A stretch of 7,568 bases of DNA, taken from contig JAITHQ010000010.1 of the NCBI GenBank assembly GCA_031279925.1, forward strand, positions 1 to 7,568, in the 5' to 3' direction. Positions 1 through 6,204 of the stretch are shown here, in pieces; position 1 is the first letter of the stretch, and every line of letters begins with the position of its first letter. The position numbers and the translations under genes are program-made. Origin of the DNA: Treponema sp. (GTDB lineage Bacteria; Spirochaetota; Spirochaetia; Treponematales; Breznakiellaceae). Below the pieces are notes generated by a model. The model had not been told where the DNA came from and ran no database searches. It saw only the letters and a list, made by a program, of their open reading frames with translations.

Positions 1-150
1 GGATCAGCCTTCCACCGGCTCCCTGGCCCCGTCAGACCAGAGTACCACGTTCTCCCGTTAATCTAAATCATAGATTCTCCGTGGACCTTCTTTAGTTATT
101 CTTAAGGGGAACAACTATAACGCCCTGAAGGGCAGGGTATTAAACCCCTT
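1..150 (+). mobile_element. Possible 3' end of an IS200/IS605-type element (TnpB tail plus guide-RNA-like hairpins)
   Basis: A reading frame open from the left edge (2-61, ending TAA) encodes a short polar Ser/Thr/Gln/Pro-rich tail, DQPSTGSLAPSDQSTTFSR. It resembles the unstructured C-termini often seen in TnpB proteins but has no diagnostic motif. Downstream are a 6-bp hairpin (60-65 with 71-76) and a nested structure. In the nested structure, AAGGGG at 114-119 can pair with CCCCTT at 145-150, enclosing a GCCC-TGAA-GGGC hairpin at 122-133. A GGGT/ACCC pairing (135-138 with 144-147) competes with the outer stem. A GC hairpin followed by a GGGTATTAAACCC-like segment is the style of the right end and omega-RNA of TnpB elements. 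No run of T follows, so it is not a simple intrinsic terminator. The call rests on resemblance only. The alternative is unrelated intergenic secondary structure downstream of some other gene. Confidence 0.3.
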
Positions 151-210
151 CGGCACGAATCAAGGCGAAATATTCTCTTGCTATTCACAGACCACAACTA
201 TTCGGCTGCT

Positions 211-264
211 ATAATACTGGAAAACAACCGGGAAGAAGTATGTGAATGGTGCCGCCGGTATTAT
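211..264. repeat. 10-bp inverted repeat with 34-nt loop
   Basis: ATAATACTGG at 211-220 pairs with CCGGTATTAT at 255-264 over all ten positions if one G-U wobble is allowed in a plus-strand RNA (position 218 with 257). On the minus strand the same position is an A-C mismatch. TTTT follows directly at 265-268 region, but the loop is too long for a typical intrinsic terminator. The left arm overlaps the TATAAT of the first direct-repeat copy. It lies in the gene-free stretch beyond the 3' end of the minus-strand operon. Confidence 0.4.
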
Positions 265-274
265 TTTGAATTAT

Positions 275-314
275 CCCCCCCCTCCCCCCATACACACACA
301 CCACCACCAAAAAA
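275..314. repeat. Low-complexity C-rich / AC / CCA tract
   Basis: Eight C (275-282), T, six C (284-289), then a short AC dinucleotide run (292-300), then CCA triplets and an A run. No coding sequence crosses it. It sits about 60 bases beyond the response regulator stop codon, in its likely 3' untranslated region (G-rich on the minus strand). Apart from this tract and the repeats listed separately, I see nothing else in 150-373. Confidence 0.7.
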
Positions 315-373
315 CCACGCATAAAGTATTACCAACTGCTATAATGAAGGCTTAGTTAACCAGGATAATTTCT

Positions 374-1741
374 TTAGTGTTCTTCCCCTGTTTCGTCTTC
401 CCCTCTCCAGTCTGAAAGTTTACGGTGCAGTGTTTTTCTGCCAATGCCAAGGGCTTTGGCGGCTTTGCTTTTGTTTCCATGATAAAAAGAAATGGCGCTG
501 CGAATTATTATTTTTTCCGATTCTTCAAGGCTTGCGTTGCGGGGAATGCGTATCCAGTCATCATCGCCTGCGGACCGCAGGGCCGGGGGCAGATCGTCTT
601 CGATTATCAGGCTTTCCCGAGACATAACCACAGCGCTCTCTATACAGTTTTTTAACTCACGAATATTGCCGGGCCAATCGTAGGCATAAAGGCGGGCGCG
701 GACCTTTTCGTGTATGCCATCGATAACCTTGCCGTTTTCGGCGGCAAATTCCTTTAGAAAGGCATCGGCCAGCAGGGGGATGTCGTCTTTCCGCTCGCGC
801 AGGGGGGGGACGCGGATGTTTACCACGTTAAGGCGAAAGTACAGGTCTTCGCGGAAAGCGCCCTTTTCGATTTCCGCCTGCAAATCCTTGTTGGTAGCCG
901 CTACGATCCGTACATCGGTCTCGATGGTATCTTCGCCGCCAACCCGTTCAAACTCCCGCTCCTGCAAAACCCGCAGCAGTTTTATCTGGATGTTCTGATC
1001 GATTTCGCCTATTTCGTCCAGAAACAGCGTTCCCCCGTTGGCAAGTTCAAAACGGCCCCGTCTGCGGGATACAGCCCCGGTAAAGGCCCCTTTCTCGTGC
1101 CCAAACAGCTCGCTTTCAAGCAAATTGGCCGAAAGGGCGGCGCAGTGAACCTTAATTAAAGGCTTTCCCTTGCGGGGCGAAAATTCATGGATAGCGTCGG
1201 CTACCAGTTCCTTGCCAACGCCGGATTCGCCGCTGATAAGAATCGACGCCTTGGTTGGCGCGGCCCGGCTTACCGTATCGAACACTTTGCGCATGGCGGC
1301 GGATTTACCGGTAATTTTTTCAAACTGCCTGCCCAGCCCCAGGTCTTCTTCCAGGCGGCGGTTCTGCAGGGCAAGCTCGCGGTTGGCAAGGGCGCGTTTT
1401 ACCAAAAGGGAAAGGCGGTCAAGGTTTACCGGTTTGGTAAGAAAATCCCAGGCCCCGTCCCGCATGGCTGTTACGGCGTTCTCTACCGTACCGTGGCCGG
1501 TCAGAATGATTACCGGAAGTCCCGGTGTTTCCGCAAGAATCCGGCGCATCAGCTCTTCCCCGCCCATGCCGGGCATACGCAGATCGGTTATTACCAGATC
1601 AATATCGCCTTTGCCAAAACGATTCCAGGCAGCGCTCCCGTCTGCGGCGCATACAACCTCGTAGCCGTCCATCGCAAGAGATGCGGCAAGCCCTTCACGG
1701 ATATTTTTTTCATCGTCAACAACAAGGAGTTTAAATTTCAT
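374..1741 (-). CDS. Sigma-54-dependent response regulator (NtrC/AtoC type)
   Basis: A 455-residue cytoplasmic transcription activator with the complete three-domain NtrC plan. The receiver is residues ~4-118, with acidic pocket D9-D10, phospho-acceptor D53 (ITDLRMPG), T81 and K103. The AAA+ domain is ~141-370, with Walker A GESGVGKE (171-178), the sigma-54 contact loop GAFTGA (218-223), Walker B LFLDEIGE (239-246) and the arginine-rich [10 protein letters not shown] segment (296-305). The Fis-type helix-turn-helix is ~420-442 ([18 protein letters not shown]). All key residues are present, so it should hydrolyse ATP and open sigma-54 promoters when phosphorylated. The ATG start is supported by AGGAG six bases upstream, inside the end of the kinase gene, which it overlaps by 11 bases. 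The kinase is therefore its likely cognate partner. It is closest in style to proteins annotated AtoC in treponemes. The target regulon is not visible here. Last gene of the operon. Confidence 0.96.
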   Translation of the reverse strand: MKFKLLVVDDEKNIREGLAASLAMDGYEVVCAADGSAAWNRFGKGDIDLVITDLRMPGMGGEELMRRILAETPGLPVIILTGHGTVENAVTAMRDGAWDFLTKPVNLDRLSLLVKRALANRELALQNRRLEEDLGLGRQFEKITGKSAAMRKVFDTVSRAAPTKASILISGESGVGKELVADAIHEFSPRKGKPLIKVHCAALSANLLESELFGHEKGAFTGAVSRRRGRFELANGGTLFLDEIGEIDQNIQIKLLRVLQEREFERVGGEDTIETDVRIVAATNKDLQAEIEKGAFREDLYFRLNVVNIRVPPLRERKDDIPLLADAFLKEFAAENGKVIDGIHEKVRARLYAYDWPGNIRELKNCIESAVVMSRESLIIEDDLPPALRSAGDDDWIRIPRNASLEESEKIIIRSAISFYHGNKSKAAKALGIGRKTLHRKLSDWRGEDETGEEH

Positions 1742-2942
1742 TTTCCGCTCCTGCGGGACTGGCGTTATATGTAATCAACCTGCGTTCCTTCTGATGAATG
1801 GGAAGGCTTATCTCAAAATTGGTTCCCTCCCCTTCGCGGGAATCTACGGAAATTTCTCCCTGATGCTCACGGATTATCTTAAAAACCATGGTAAGCCCCA
1901 GGCCGGTTCCGTTATCCCTGGTTGTAAAATACGGCTCAAATATTTTGGTAAGGTTTTCTTCGCTTATGCCAACGCCGGTATCGCAGATGCTTATCCTCAC
2001 TTCGTTATCCGCCTTCATGCTGGCAATGGTAAGCAGCCCGCCCGCCGGCATTGCGGCCTGGGCGTTTTTTATAAGGTTAAGCAGGGCCTGTTTTAGGTAC
2101 CGTTCGTCCATAAGCACCGGCGGCAGCTTTTCGTCCAGTTCCAGCAAAACCTTTATCCGCGACAGTTCCATTTCCGGGCCGACAAAACCAGCAAGCTCGT
2201 CAATCAGGCTGTTGATGTTCCCCTCGCGCAGTTCCAGGGCCATGGGGCGCACCGCAAAAAGAAAATCAACAACAATGTGGTTAAGCCGATCCACTTCCTC
2301 ATTCAATATCTTTAGGTACTTGCCAAAAAGGTCTCCCGCGCTTTTGTTTTTTGCGTCCGCCTTGCCCGCCAAATGGGGGTTCTTTGCCAGAGCCTTCTGC
2401 ATCAATTGCAGATGAATAGAAATTGAGCCAAGGGGATTTTTTATCTCGTGGGCAACGCCGGCTGCCAGCGTGGTAAGGCTTGCCAGGTTTTCCGCACGGC
2501 GCAGCCTCGCTTCTCTGGCCCGTTTTTCGGTAATGTCTTCTATATAAATAAGCGAACCGGTAATACGGTGTTCCTGCACCAGAGGGTGTACGCTGATCGA
2601 CAGCAGCCGGTTCTGCCCCTGGGTTTCCACATCGATCTCCCGGTCCAGCGCCCGCTCGCCGTTCAGCAATGTTTGCCGGAAAAATTCTACAAACCGTTCA
2701 TCCCGAACGATTGTCCACAGCGCCCCGGATTCGCTGTGATTCACCGGCAGCAGGCGCTGGGCGGCTTTATTCGCCATGACAAGACGATGCTGCTCATCGC
2801 AAACCAGAATCCCGTCGGGGAGGCTGTCCAGCACTGTTTCAAACCGCCGAATCTCCCCCGATGCGGAAGCCAGCAGTTCCCGGCACTGCTCTATGGTAAG
2901 CTTATTCAGCTTGCTAATTGCCCGCTTGTAAAAATCACTCAT
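1731..2942 (-). CDS. Soluble PAS-domain sensor histidine kinase (NtrB/AtoS-like)
   Basis: A 403-residue kinase that should autophosphorylate and pass phosphate to D53 of the regulator encoded immediately downstream. Domains in order: short N-terminal helix (1-35), one PAS domain (~35-137, LDSLPDGILVCDE and the closing IYIEDITEKR), and HisKA with phospho-acceptor H165 in AGVAHEIKNPL. The HATPase_c follows, with N box NLIKNAQAAM (289-298), G1 DTGVG (321-325), F box IFEPYFTT and G2 GTGLGL (345-350). No transmembrane segment or signal peptide is visible, so the sensed signal is probably internal, as for NtrB. I chose the ATG at 2942. The frame stays open upstream to 3203 from a TTG, but that extension lies wholly inside the delta' gene and is not kinase-like. 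The chosen start is 10 bases after the delta' stop. The Shine-Dalgarno is weak (GGGGCGGG), suggesting translation coupled to the upstream gene. Confidence 0.94.
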   Translation of the reverse strand: MSDFYKRAISKLNKLTIEQCRELLASASGEIRRFETVLDSLPDGILVCDEQHRLVMANKAAQRLLPVNHSESGALWTIVRDERFVEFFRQTLLNGERALDREIDVETQGQNRLLSISVHPLVQEHRITGSLIYIEDITEKRAREARLRRAENLASLTTLAAGVAHEIKNPLGSISIHLQLMQKALAKNPHLAGKADAKNKSAGDLFGKYLKILNEEVDRLNHIVVDFLFAVRPMALELREGNINSLIDELAGFVGPEMELSRIKVLLELDEKLPPVLMDERYLKQALLNLIKNAQAAMPAGGLLTIASMKADNEVRISICDTGVGISEENLTKIFEPYFTTRDNGTGLGLTMVFKIIREHQGEISVDSREGEGTNFEISLPIHQKERRLITYNASPAGAENEI

Positions 2943-2952
2943 ACCCGCCCCG

Positions 2953-4323
2953 TCACCAGAGTGCAAGCGCTTCCTGCAGGCGGCAGAACAGCGATTCCAG
3001 AACCAGGGTAGGGTTCTGATTCCAAACGCCCGCAGCCGCTTCCGCCTGATTAATATGGTTCCGCCAAATGTCGTTATACGCAATAGAATGGGGCCCCGCC
3101 TCCCCCTGCCGTATCGATTCGGCGGCAAGATCAAGAACAAGGCGGAGGAAGCGGGGAAAGGACCGGGCCTGAAAGCCGTCGCTTTCTGCCAGCAGCGTTC
3201 CAATTACCTCCCGCGCTGTGGACGAGCGGCCAAAACCGGCGGCCTCGGCAATGGGGGCGCAGTACGCGCCCAGGGCCGTAAGGGCGGCGGGGATAGAATC
3301 CCCCCCCCTTTTTTTGAACGAAAGCGCCGAGGAGCGGGCAAGGGAAGCGATAAAAAAAGCGGCAAGGGGGTAGAGTTTTTCAAGCGGCTGGGAAAAAAAC
3401 GAATCGATGTAGGCGCTGACAAGCCCCCCTGCCTGCTGCCGTTCCCCTTCCCGCTGCCGGGCAGGGGAATCGCGGAATACACGGCGGATAATTTCCCGTT
3501 CTTCTTCCTCCTCCCGTTTAAGAAAACGGTAGGGCCGCAGCCGCGAGGCAATGGTGGGCAGAACAGCCTCTCGCCGCTGGACGCAGAGAATTATGCTGAC
3601 CGCTTCGGGCGGCTCCTCCAGAATTTTAAGCAGGGAGTTACGCGCCCCCTCCTGCATACGGTCGGCGTTTTCAAAAATAAGGGTCTTGTGTTTCCCTACC
3701 GGGGCCAGGCGGCTCCAGTAAGCGGCCCGCCGTATCTGGGCAATGGGAATCGTTTCGCCCATACCTTCGGCCTCAAGTTTAAGCGCATCCTTTAAAAGTG
3801 AATCGCCAAGTTTTTCCATGGCGGCCCCATCCGCTTCAGCCCCTCCGGTAAGGGCGGCGGAACGCGATTCAAATTCGTCCAGCGCTTCTTCCAGCGATTG
3901 CAACAGGGGGCTGAATTTTCCCGCCTTGGGATCATCCTCCCAAAGAACCGGCGAAAAACGGGCCGTTAGCTTCCGTAAAGAACGGATAAAAAGCGTCCGC
4001 GTAGCCGTGGTTTTTTCCCGTAAAAAGGCAGTGCGGGAAGCGGCAATTTCAGCGGCAAAGGGGCGCTGTCCGAGCAGCAAAAGGTCGCCGTGAATCAGGC
4101 AGCGGTGCCGGAGGCAGGCAGGGCAGGAACAGTTCCAGGGGGCCGCCGGGGCGGTATCTATAGCCCCGTTCTCGCAGGAAAGCGCGCGGGCCAGTTCCAG
4201 GGCGGCGCTGCCCTTTCCAGACGCAGGAGGGCCAAAGAACAGCATAGACGGGGCAAGCCTGTTGGATCGTATATCTTCGGCAAGCTGCCCGGCGGCGGCC
4301 TGGGCAATGATATTCTCAAACAC
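2953..4323 (-). CDS. holB: DNA polymerase III delta' -like clamp-loader ATPase
   Basis: A 456-residue AAA+ clamp-loader subunit; delta' helps load the beta sliding clamp at the replication fork. Visible features are Walker A GPPASGKG (31-38) and a cysteine cluster for zinc (C50, then C65, C67, C70, with C75 nearby) followed by HGDLLLL, the position of the usual HPD. The clamp-loader core follows: IPIAQIRRAAYWS (192-204), HKTLIFENADRMQEGARNSLLKILEEPPE (212-240) and TIASRLRPYRF (257-267). The usual SRC motif reads SRL, keeping the arginine. Family members are normally ~300-380 residues; the extra length is largely a ~100-residue segment between the zinc module and the IRR motif. The C-terminal domain (270-456) is weakly conserved. 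The start is GTG, overlapping the cvpA stop by one base (TAGTG) behind AGGGGGG. A dnaX-like gamma/tau identity is less likely because gene length and C-terminus do not match. Confidence 0.82.
   Translation of the reverse strand: MFENIIAQAAAGQLAEDIRSNRLAPSMLFFGPPASGKGSAALELARALSCENGAIDTAPAAPWNCSCPACLRHRCLIHGDLLLLGQRPFAAEIAASRTAFLREKTTATRTLFIRSLRKLTARFSPVLWEDDPKAGKFSPLLQSLEEALDEFESRSAALTGGAEADGAAMEKLGDSLLKDALKLEAEGMGETIPIAQIRRAAYWSRLAPVGKHKTLIFENADRMQEGARNSLLKILEEPPEAVSIILCVQRREAVLPTIASRLRPYRFLKREEEEEREIIRRVFRDSPARQREGERQQAGGLVSAYIDSFFSQPLEKLYPLAAFFIASLARSSALSFKKRGGDSIPAALTALGAYCAPIAEAAGFGRSSTAREVIGTLLAESDGFQARSFPRFLRLVLDLAAESIRQGEAGPHSIAYNDIWRNHINQAEAAAGVWNQNPTLVLESLFCRLQEALALW
3300..3315 (-). 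repeat. A7-G9 homopolymer tract inside the delta' gene
   Basis: On the coding strand seven A are followed by nine G, encoding Lys-Lys-Arg-Gly-Gly at residues 337-341 of the delta' protein. Tracts of this length and composition are prone to polymerase slippage. In the current register the full 456-residue frame is open. Loss of one base would move reading into a frame that stops at 3206-3204 after roughly 35 proline-rich residues, removing the C-terminal ~115 residues. Confidence 0.85.
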
Positions 4324-4838
4324 TATAGCCCCCCTGCCGTTTCCGGCAACGGGGCCGTTATACCGGCGTCCGTGCCGGCCTGCCCCTGTATAAGCGGCAA
4401 AAGGATCCGCGCAAAAATACTTTGTTCAAGCAGGGGCTTTTCCTCAAACAGGGGCTGGACGCTGAGCAGGAACAGAAGCAGGCTTACCACGATTATCCCC
4501 TCAAACATTCCAAAAAACATTCCCAAAAACCGGTCTACCCTGCCAAGCCGCACTCCTTCAATTATTTCTTTCAATATTGATTCCAGAATTTTAATGGCAA
4601 CATAAACAATCAGGAACAGGGCAATAAAGGCGATAATTTCGGGAATAATTTGAAGGTTTGGCATAAATTTACCCCTGACAAATTCGCCGCCCCTGCCGTA
4701 AAAAAACAGCGCCGCCAAAAGGCCAAACACCAGCGCCGCCATTGACAACAGCTCGCCAATAAAACCCCGCAGGGCGCAACGTACCGTAAAAATAACAATC
4801 AGGGCGGCGAACACAATATCGATTACCGCAAAGTTCAT
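4323..4838 (-). CDS. cvpA: CvpA family inner-membrane protein
   Basis: A 171-residue integral membrane protein of the CvpA (colicin V production) family. Hydrophobic segments lie at about residues 2-20, 27-47, 64-86 and 105-128. The family's hallmark features are visible: an Arg-Gly pair after the first helix (CALRGFIGELLS, 21-32) and the RLGRVDRFLGMFFGMFEG segment (97-114) leading into the last helix. The ~40-residue C-terminal tail is polar and probably extramembrane. CvpA proteins affect envelope integrity and colicin V export in E. coli, but the biochemical role is unsettled, so a precise function should not be assumed. It sits between murG and the clamp-loader gene: its ATG overlaps the murG stop as ATGA, with GGGGAG five bases upstream, and its stop overlaps the next GTG start. 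Length and topology are normal for the family. Confidence 0.9.
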   Translation of the reverse strand: MNFAVIDIVFAALIVIFTVRCALRGFIGELLSMAALVFGLLAALFFYGRGGEFVRGKFMPNLQIIPEIIAFIALFLIVYVAIKILESILKEIIEGVRLGRVDRFLGMFFGMFEGIIVVSLLLFLLSVQPLFEEKPLLEQSIFARILLPLIQGQAGTDAGITAPLPETAGGL

Positions 4839-5959
4839 TTGTTCTCCCCGGCGCGGGCATTAAGCGCTTCGATAATACTCTGGGCGATAATGGCCGCCCC
4901 GTCCAGGCGGCCAATTGCAAAAGAAGCGGCAGCCATTGCCTGTCGTTTTTCAGCGTTGTTTGCAATACCGGTTACCGTTTTTACAAGATTTTCAGCATTT
5001 GCCGCATTCCCCTCTAGCACTATGGCGGCGCCGGCCTTTTCAAAGAAACGGGCGTTTTCCACCTGATCGCCTCTCGTGCCCGATCCACACAGCGGTATAA
5101 GCGCCATAGGCTTACCCAGAACCGCACATTCCCACACCATGCCCGCTCCGCTTCTGCCCAGGGCAAGTTCAGCCGCCGCCAGGACATGGGGCATTTCCTG
5201 GTTTATGTAGCGATAGGGCCGGTAACGCTTCGAGGCGGGAAGGTCCCATTCCAGCCCCAGCCCGGTCTGATGCACTACCGTATAATAGCGGGTAAGCTCC
5301 GGCAAGGCGGCGCGGATCAGGGCGTTTACCTCGCCCGCGCCCTGGCTGCCCCCCAGCGCAAGAAGAATACGATCCTCCGGCCCCAGGGACAGAAAGGCGC
5401 GGCCCCTTGCAGGATCGGCTGCGCGGAATTCCGCCCGTACCGGGTTGCCGCTAACCGTAATGCGGTTCTGCACGGCGGCGGGCAGCAGGCCGGCAGTGCC
5501 CTGGTAAGCGGTAAAGACCCTGCCCCCGGTGCGGGAAACAAAACGCAGGTTAAGCCTAGTGGCAAGACCTGGGCTAAAATCCGACTCGTGGGTAAAAACC
5601 GGAATACCAAGCGTAGCGGCGGCGGCGCAGGGCGGTACACTGACAAAACCGCCTTTGGAAAAAAGAATATCAGCTTTTTGTTTTTTCAGGATTCTCCGGG
5701 CTGCGAAAAAACCGGCGATAACCCGAAAAAAATCGGGAACCGTTTTCAGGGTAAAATACCGCCTGAGCCTGCCTGCGGGAACGCCAAAAAATTCCACGCC
5801 TTCGCCTTCAACCAAAGAGCGGTCCATACCACTGGCGGAACCGATCCAGAAAATGCGGCAGCCCTGCCCGGCAAAACGCCGCGACAGTTCCAAAGCCACC
5901 GCAAGCCCCGGATAGATGTGCCCTCCGGTTCCCCCTCCGGTAAAAGCGATATTAACCAT
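4835..5959 (-). CDS. murG: MurG, lipid II-forming N-acetylglucosaminyltransferase
   Basis: Transfers GlcNAc from UDP-GlcNAc to lipid I to make lipid II at the cytoplasmic face of the membrane, the last cytosolic step of peptidoglycan precursor synthesis. From the ATG at 5959 the protein is 374 residues, normal for MurG. The N-terminal glycine loop GGGTGGHIYPG (8-18), FSKGGFVSVPP (100-110), HESDFSPGLATRLN (124-137), second-domain loop GGSQGAGEVN (203-212), RSGAGMVWE (269-277) and GDQVENARFF (298-307) are all present. The usual HEQN and DHQ.xNA read HES-D and GDQ.ENA, variants I regard as lineage differences. The frame stays open upstream to an ATG at 6067, but the extra 36 residues precede the conserved start VNIAFTGGG and lack family similarity. 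No in-frame start has a strong Shine-Dalgarno. First gene of the minus-strand operon. Confidence 0.96.
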   Translation of the reverse strand: MVNIAFTGGGTGGHIYPGLAVALELSRRFAGQGCRIFWIGSASGMDRSLVEGEGVEFFGVPAGRLRRYFTLKTVPDFFRVIAGFFAARRILKKQKADILFSKGGFVSVPPCAAAATLGIPVFTHESDFSPGLATRLNLRFVSRTGGRVFTAYQGTAGLLPAAVQNRITVSGNPVRAEFRAADPARGRAFLSLGPEDRILLALGGSQGAGEVNALIRAALPELTRYYTVVHQTGLGLEWDLPASKRYRPYRYINQEMPHVLAAAELALGRSGAGMVWECAVLGKPMALIPLCGSGTRGDQVENARFFEKAGAAIVLEGNAANAENLVKTVTGIANNAEKRQAMAAASFAIGRLDGAAIIAQSIIEALNARAGENK

Positions 5960-5965
5960 ACTGTA

Positions 5966-5994
5966 ACGATACCCGATTGATGGCATTTTCTCAA
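5966..5994 (-). promoter_or_regulatory. Tentative murG operon promoter (near-leaderless)
   Basis: On the minus strand TTGAGA (5994-5989) is followed, after 17 bases, by TATCGT (5971-5966), and then by only six bases before the murG ATG at 5959. The -35 is decent and the -10 poor. If used, transcription would begin at or next to the start codon, which would fit the missing Shine-Dalgarno. A second weak possibility is TATACA at 6137-6132 on the minus strand, which lacks a good -35. Confidence 0.2.
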
Positions 5995-6109
5995 TGCCGT
6001 ATGCAAGGCGGCTGCATTTTTCGTTCCGGCTGTTTACGAAAATCTGCATTTTGCGGGTTTGTCCCATTTCAGGTTTTCAATGGCGTGTGGTGTTTTTTTA
6101 AAAAAGCGC

Positions 6110-6138
6110 TTGATTGTTTAAGGGAAGATTTGTATAGT
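6110..6138 (+). promoter_or_regulatory. Sigma-70-type promoter of the arabinofuranosidase gene
   Basis: TTGATT at 6110-6115 and TATAGT at 6133-6138 are separated by exactly 17 bases, each close to the -35 and -10 consensus. Transcription would start near 6145, giving a leader of about 75 bases before the ATG at 6219. The candidate operator and the inverted repeat both fall between the predicted start point and the ribosome binding site. Confidence 0.6.
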
Positions 6139-6148
6139 AGGGCGCTAG

Positions 6149-6160
6149 GTGTACGAACAC
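6149..6160 (+). promoter_or_regulatory. Candidate AraR-like operator
   Basis: GTGTACGAACAC is palindromic at ten of twelve positions. Its core TGTACGAACA (6150-6159) differs by one base from TGTACGTACA, the centre of the Bacillus subtilis AraR operator ATTTGTACGTACAAAT as I recall it. It lies just downstream of the predicted transcription start, where a bound repressor would block initiation or elongation. The downstream gene releases L-arabinose, AraR's inducer. Match outside the core is weak, and no araR gene is in the window. Confidence 0.4.
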
Positions 6161-6165
6161 GCTGG

Positions 6166-6187
6166 ATTGCCCGGTTAATGGGGCAAT
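6166..6187 (+). repeat. 7-bp perfect inverted repeat in the arabinofuranosidase leader
   Basis: ATTGCCC (6166-6172) and GGGCAAT (6181-6187) are perfect complements with an 8-base spacer. In the leader RNA this forms a hairpin ending 17 bases before the Shine-Dalgarno. No T run follows, so it is not an intrinsic terminator. It could be a second operator, an mRNA-stabilising hairpin or chance. Confidence 0.5.
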
Positions 6188-6204
6188 GAAAAACAATTAC
6201 GGTA

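Larger units (their letters stand above)
206..345 (+). repeat. 10-bp direct repeat with extended -10 motifs
   Basis: The exact 10-mer CTGCTATAAT occurs at 206-215 and again at 336-345, 130 bases apart. Each copy contains TG-N-TATAAT, the extended -10 form of a sigma-70-type promoter read rightward. Neither copy has a convincing -35 box 16-18 bases upstream. No gene starts downstream on the plus strand, so any transcript would run antisense to the end of the response regulator gene. The repeats could instead flank a small insertion, but I see no terminal inverted repeats on the enclosed 120 bases. Confidence 0.45.

Noticed and set aside
122..133. GC hairpin as an intrinsic terminator
   Set aside because: No run of T on either side; it is better explained as part of a structured RNA or element end.
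2943..3203. N-terminal extension of the kinase to 490 residues, starting at TTG 3203
   Set aside because: It lies entirely within the delta' gene in another frame, is rich in Arg/Pro without kinase features, and the ATG at 2942 fits the family start.
3204..3551. Separate 115-residue gene within holB
   Set aside because: Proline/arginine-rich out-of-frame reading of the delta' coding sequence. It matters only as the frame entered after slippage at the A7G9 tract.
425..4605. Many plus-strand open frames opposite the operon, some over 170 residues
   Set aside because: They mirror the codon bias of high-GC minus-strand genes, have no domains, and lack convincing starts.
5981..5997. Sigma-54 promoter (TGGCA...TGC)
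   Set aside because: The GG to GC spacing is off from the required 10 bases, and it points away from murG. No convincing sigma-54 site was found by eye anywhere in the window.
5960..6067. 36-residue N-terminal extension of MurG
   Set aside because: MurG proteins begin just before the GGGTGGH loop, which follows the ATG at 5959; the extension has no family similarity or good ribosome binding site.
6090..6112. T-run and A-run with AAGCGCTT as an intrinsic terminator between the divergent genes
   Set aside because: Both flanking genes point away from it, so no transcript would end there. The GC stem is only a short palindrome without a loop.
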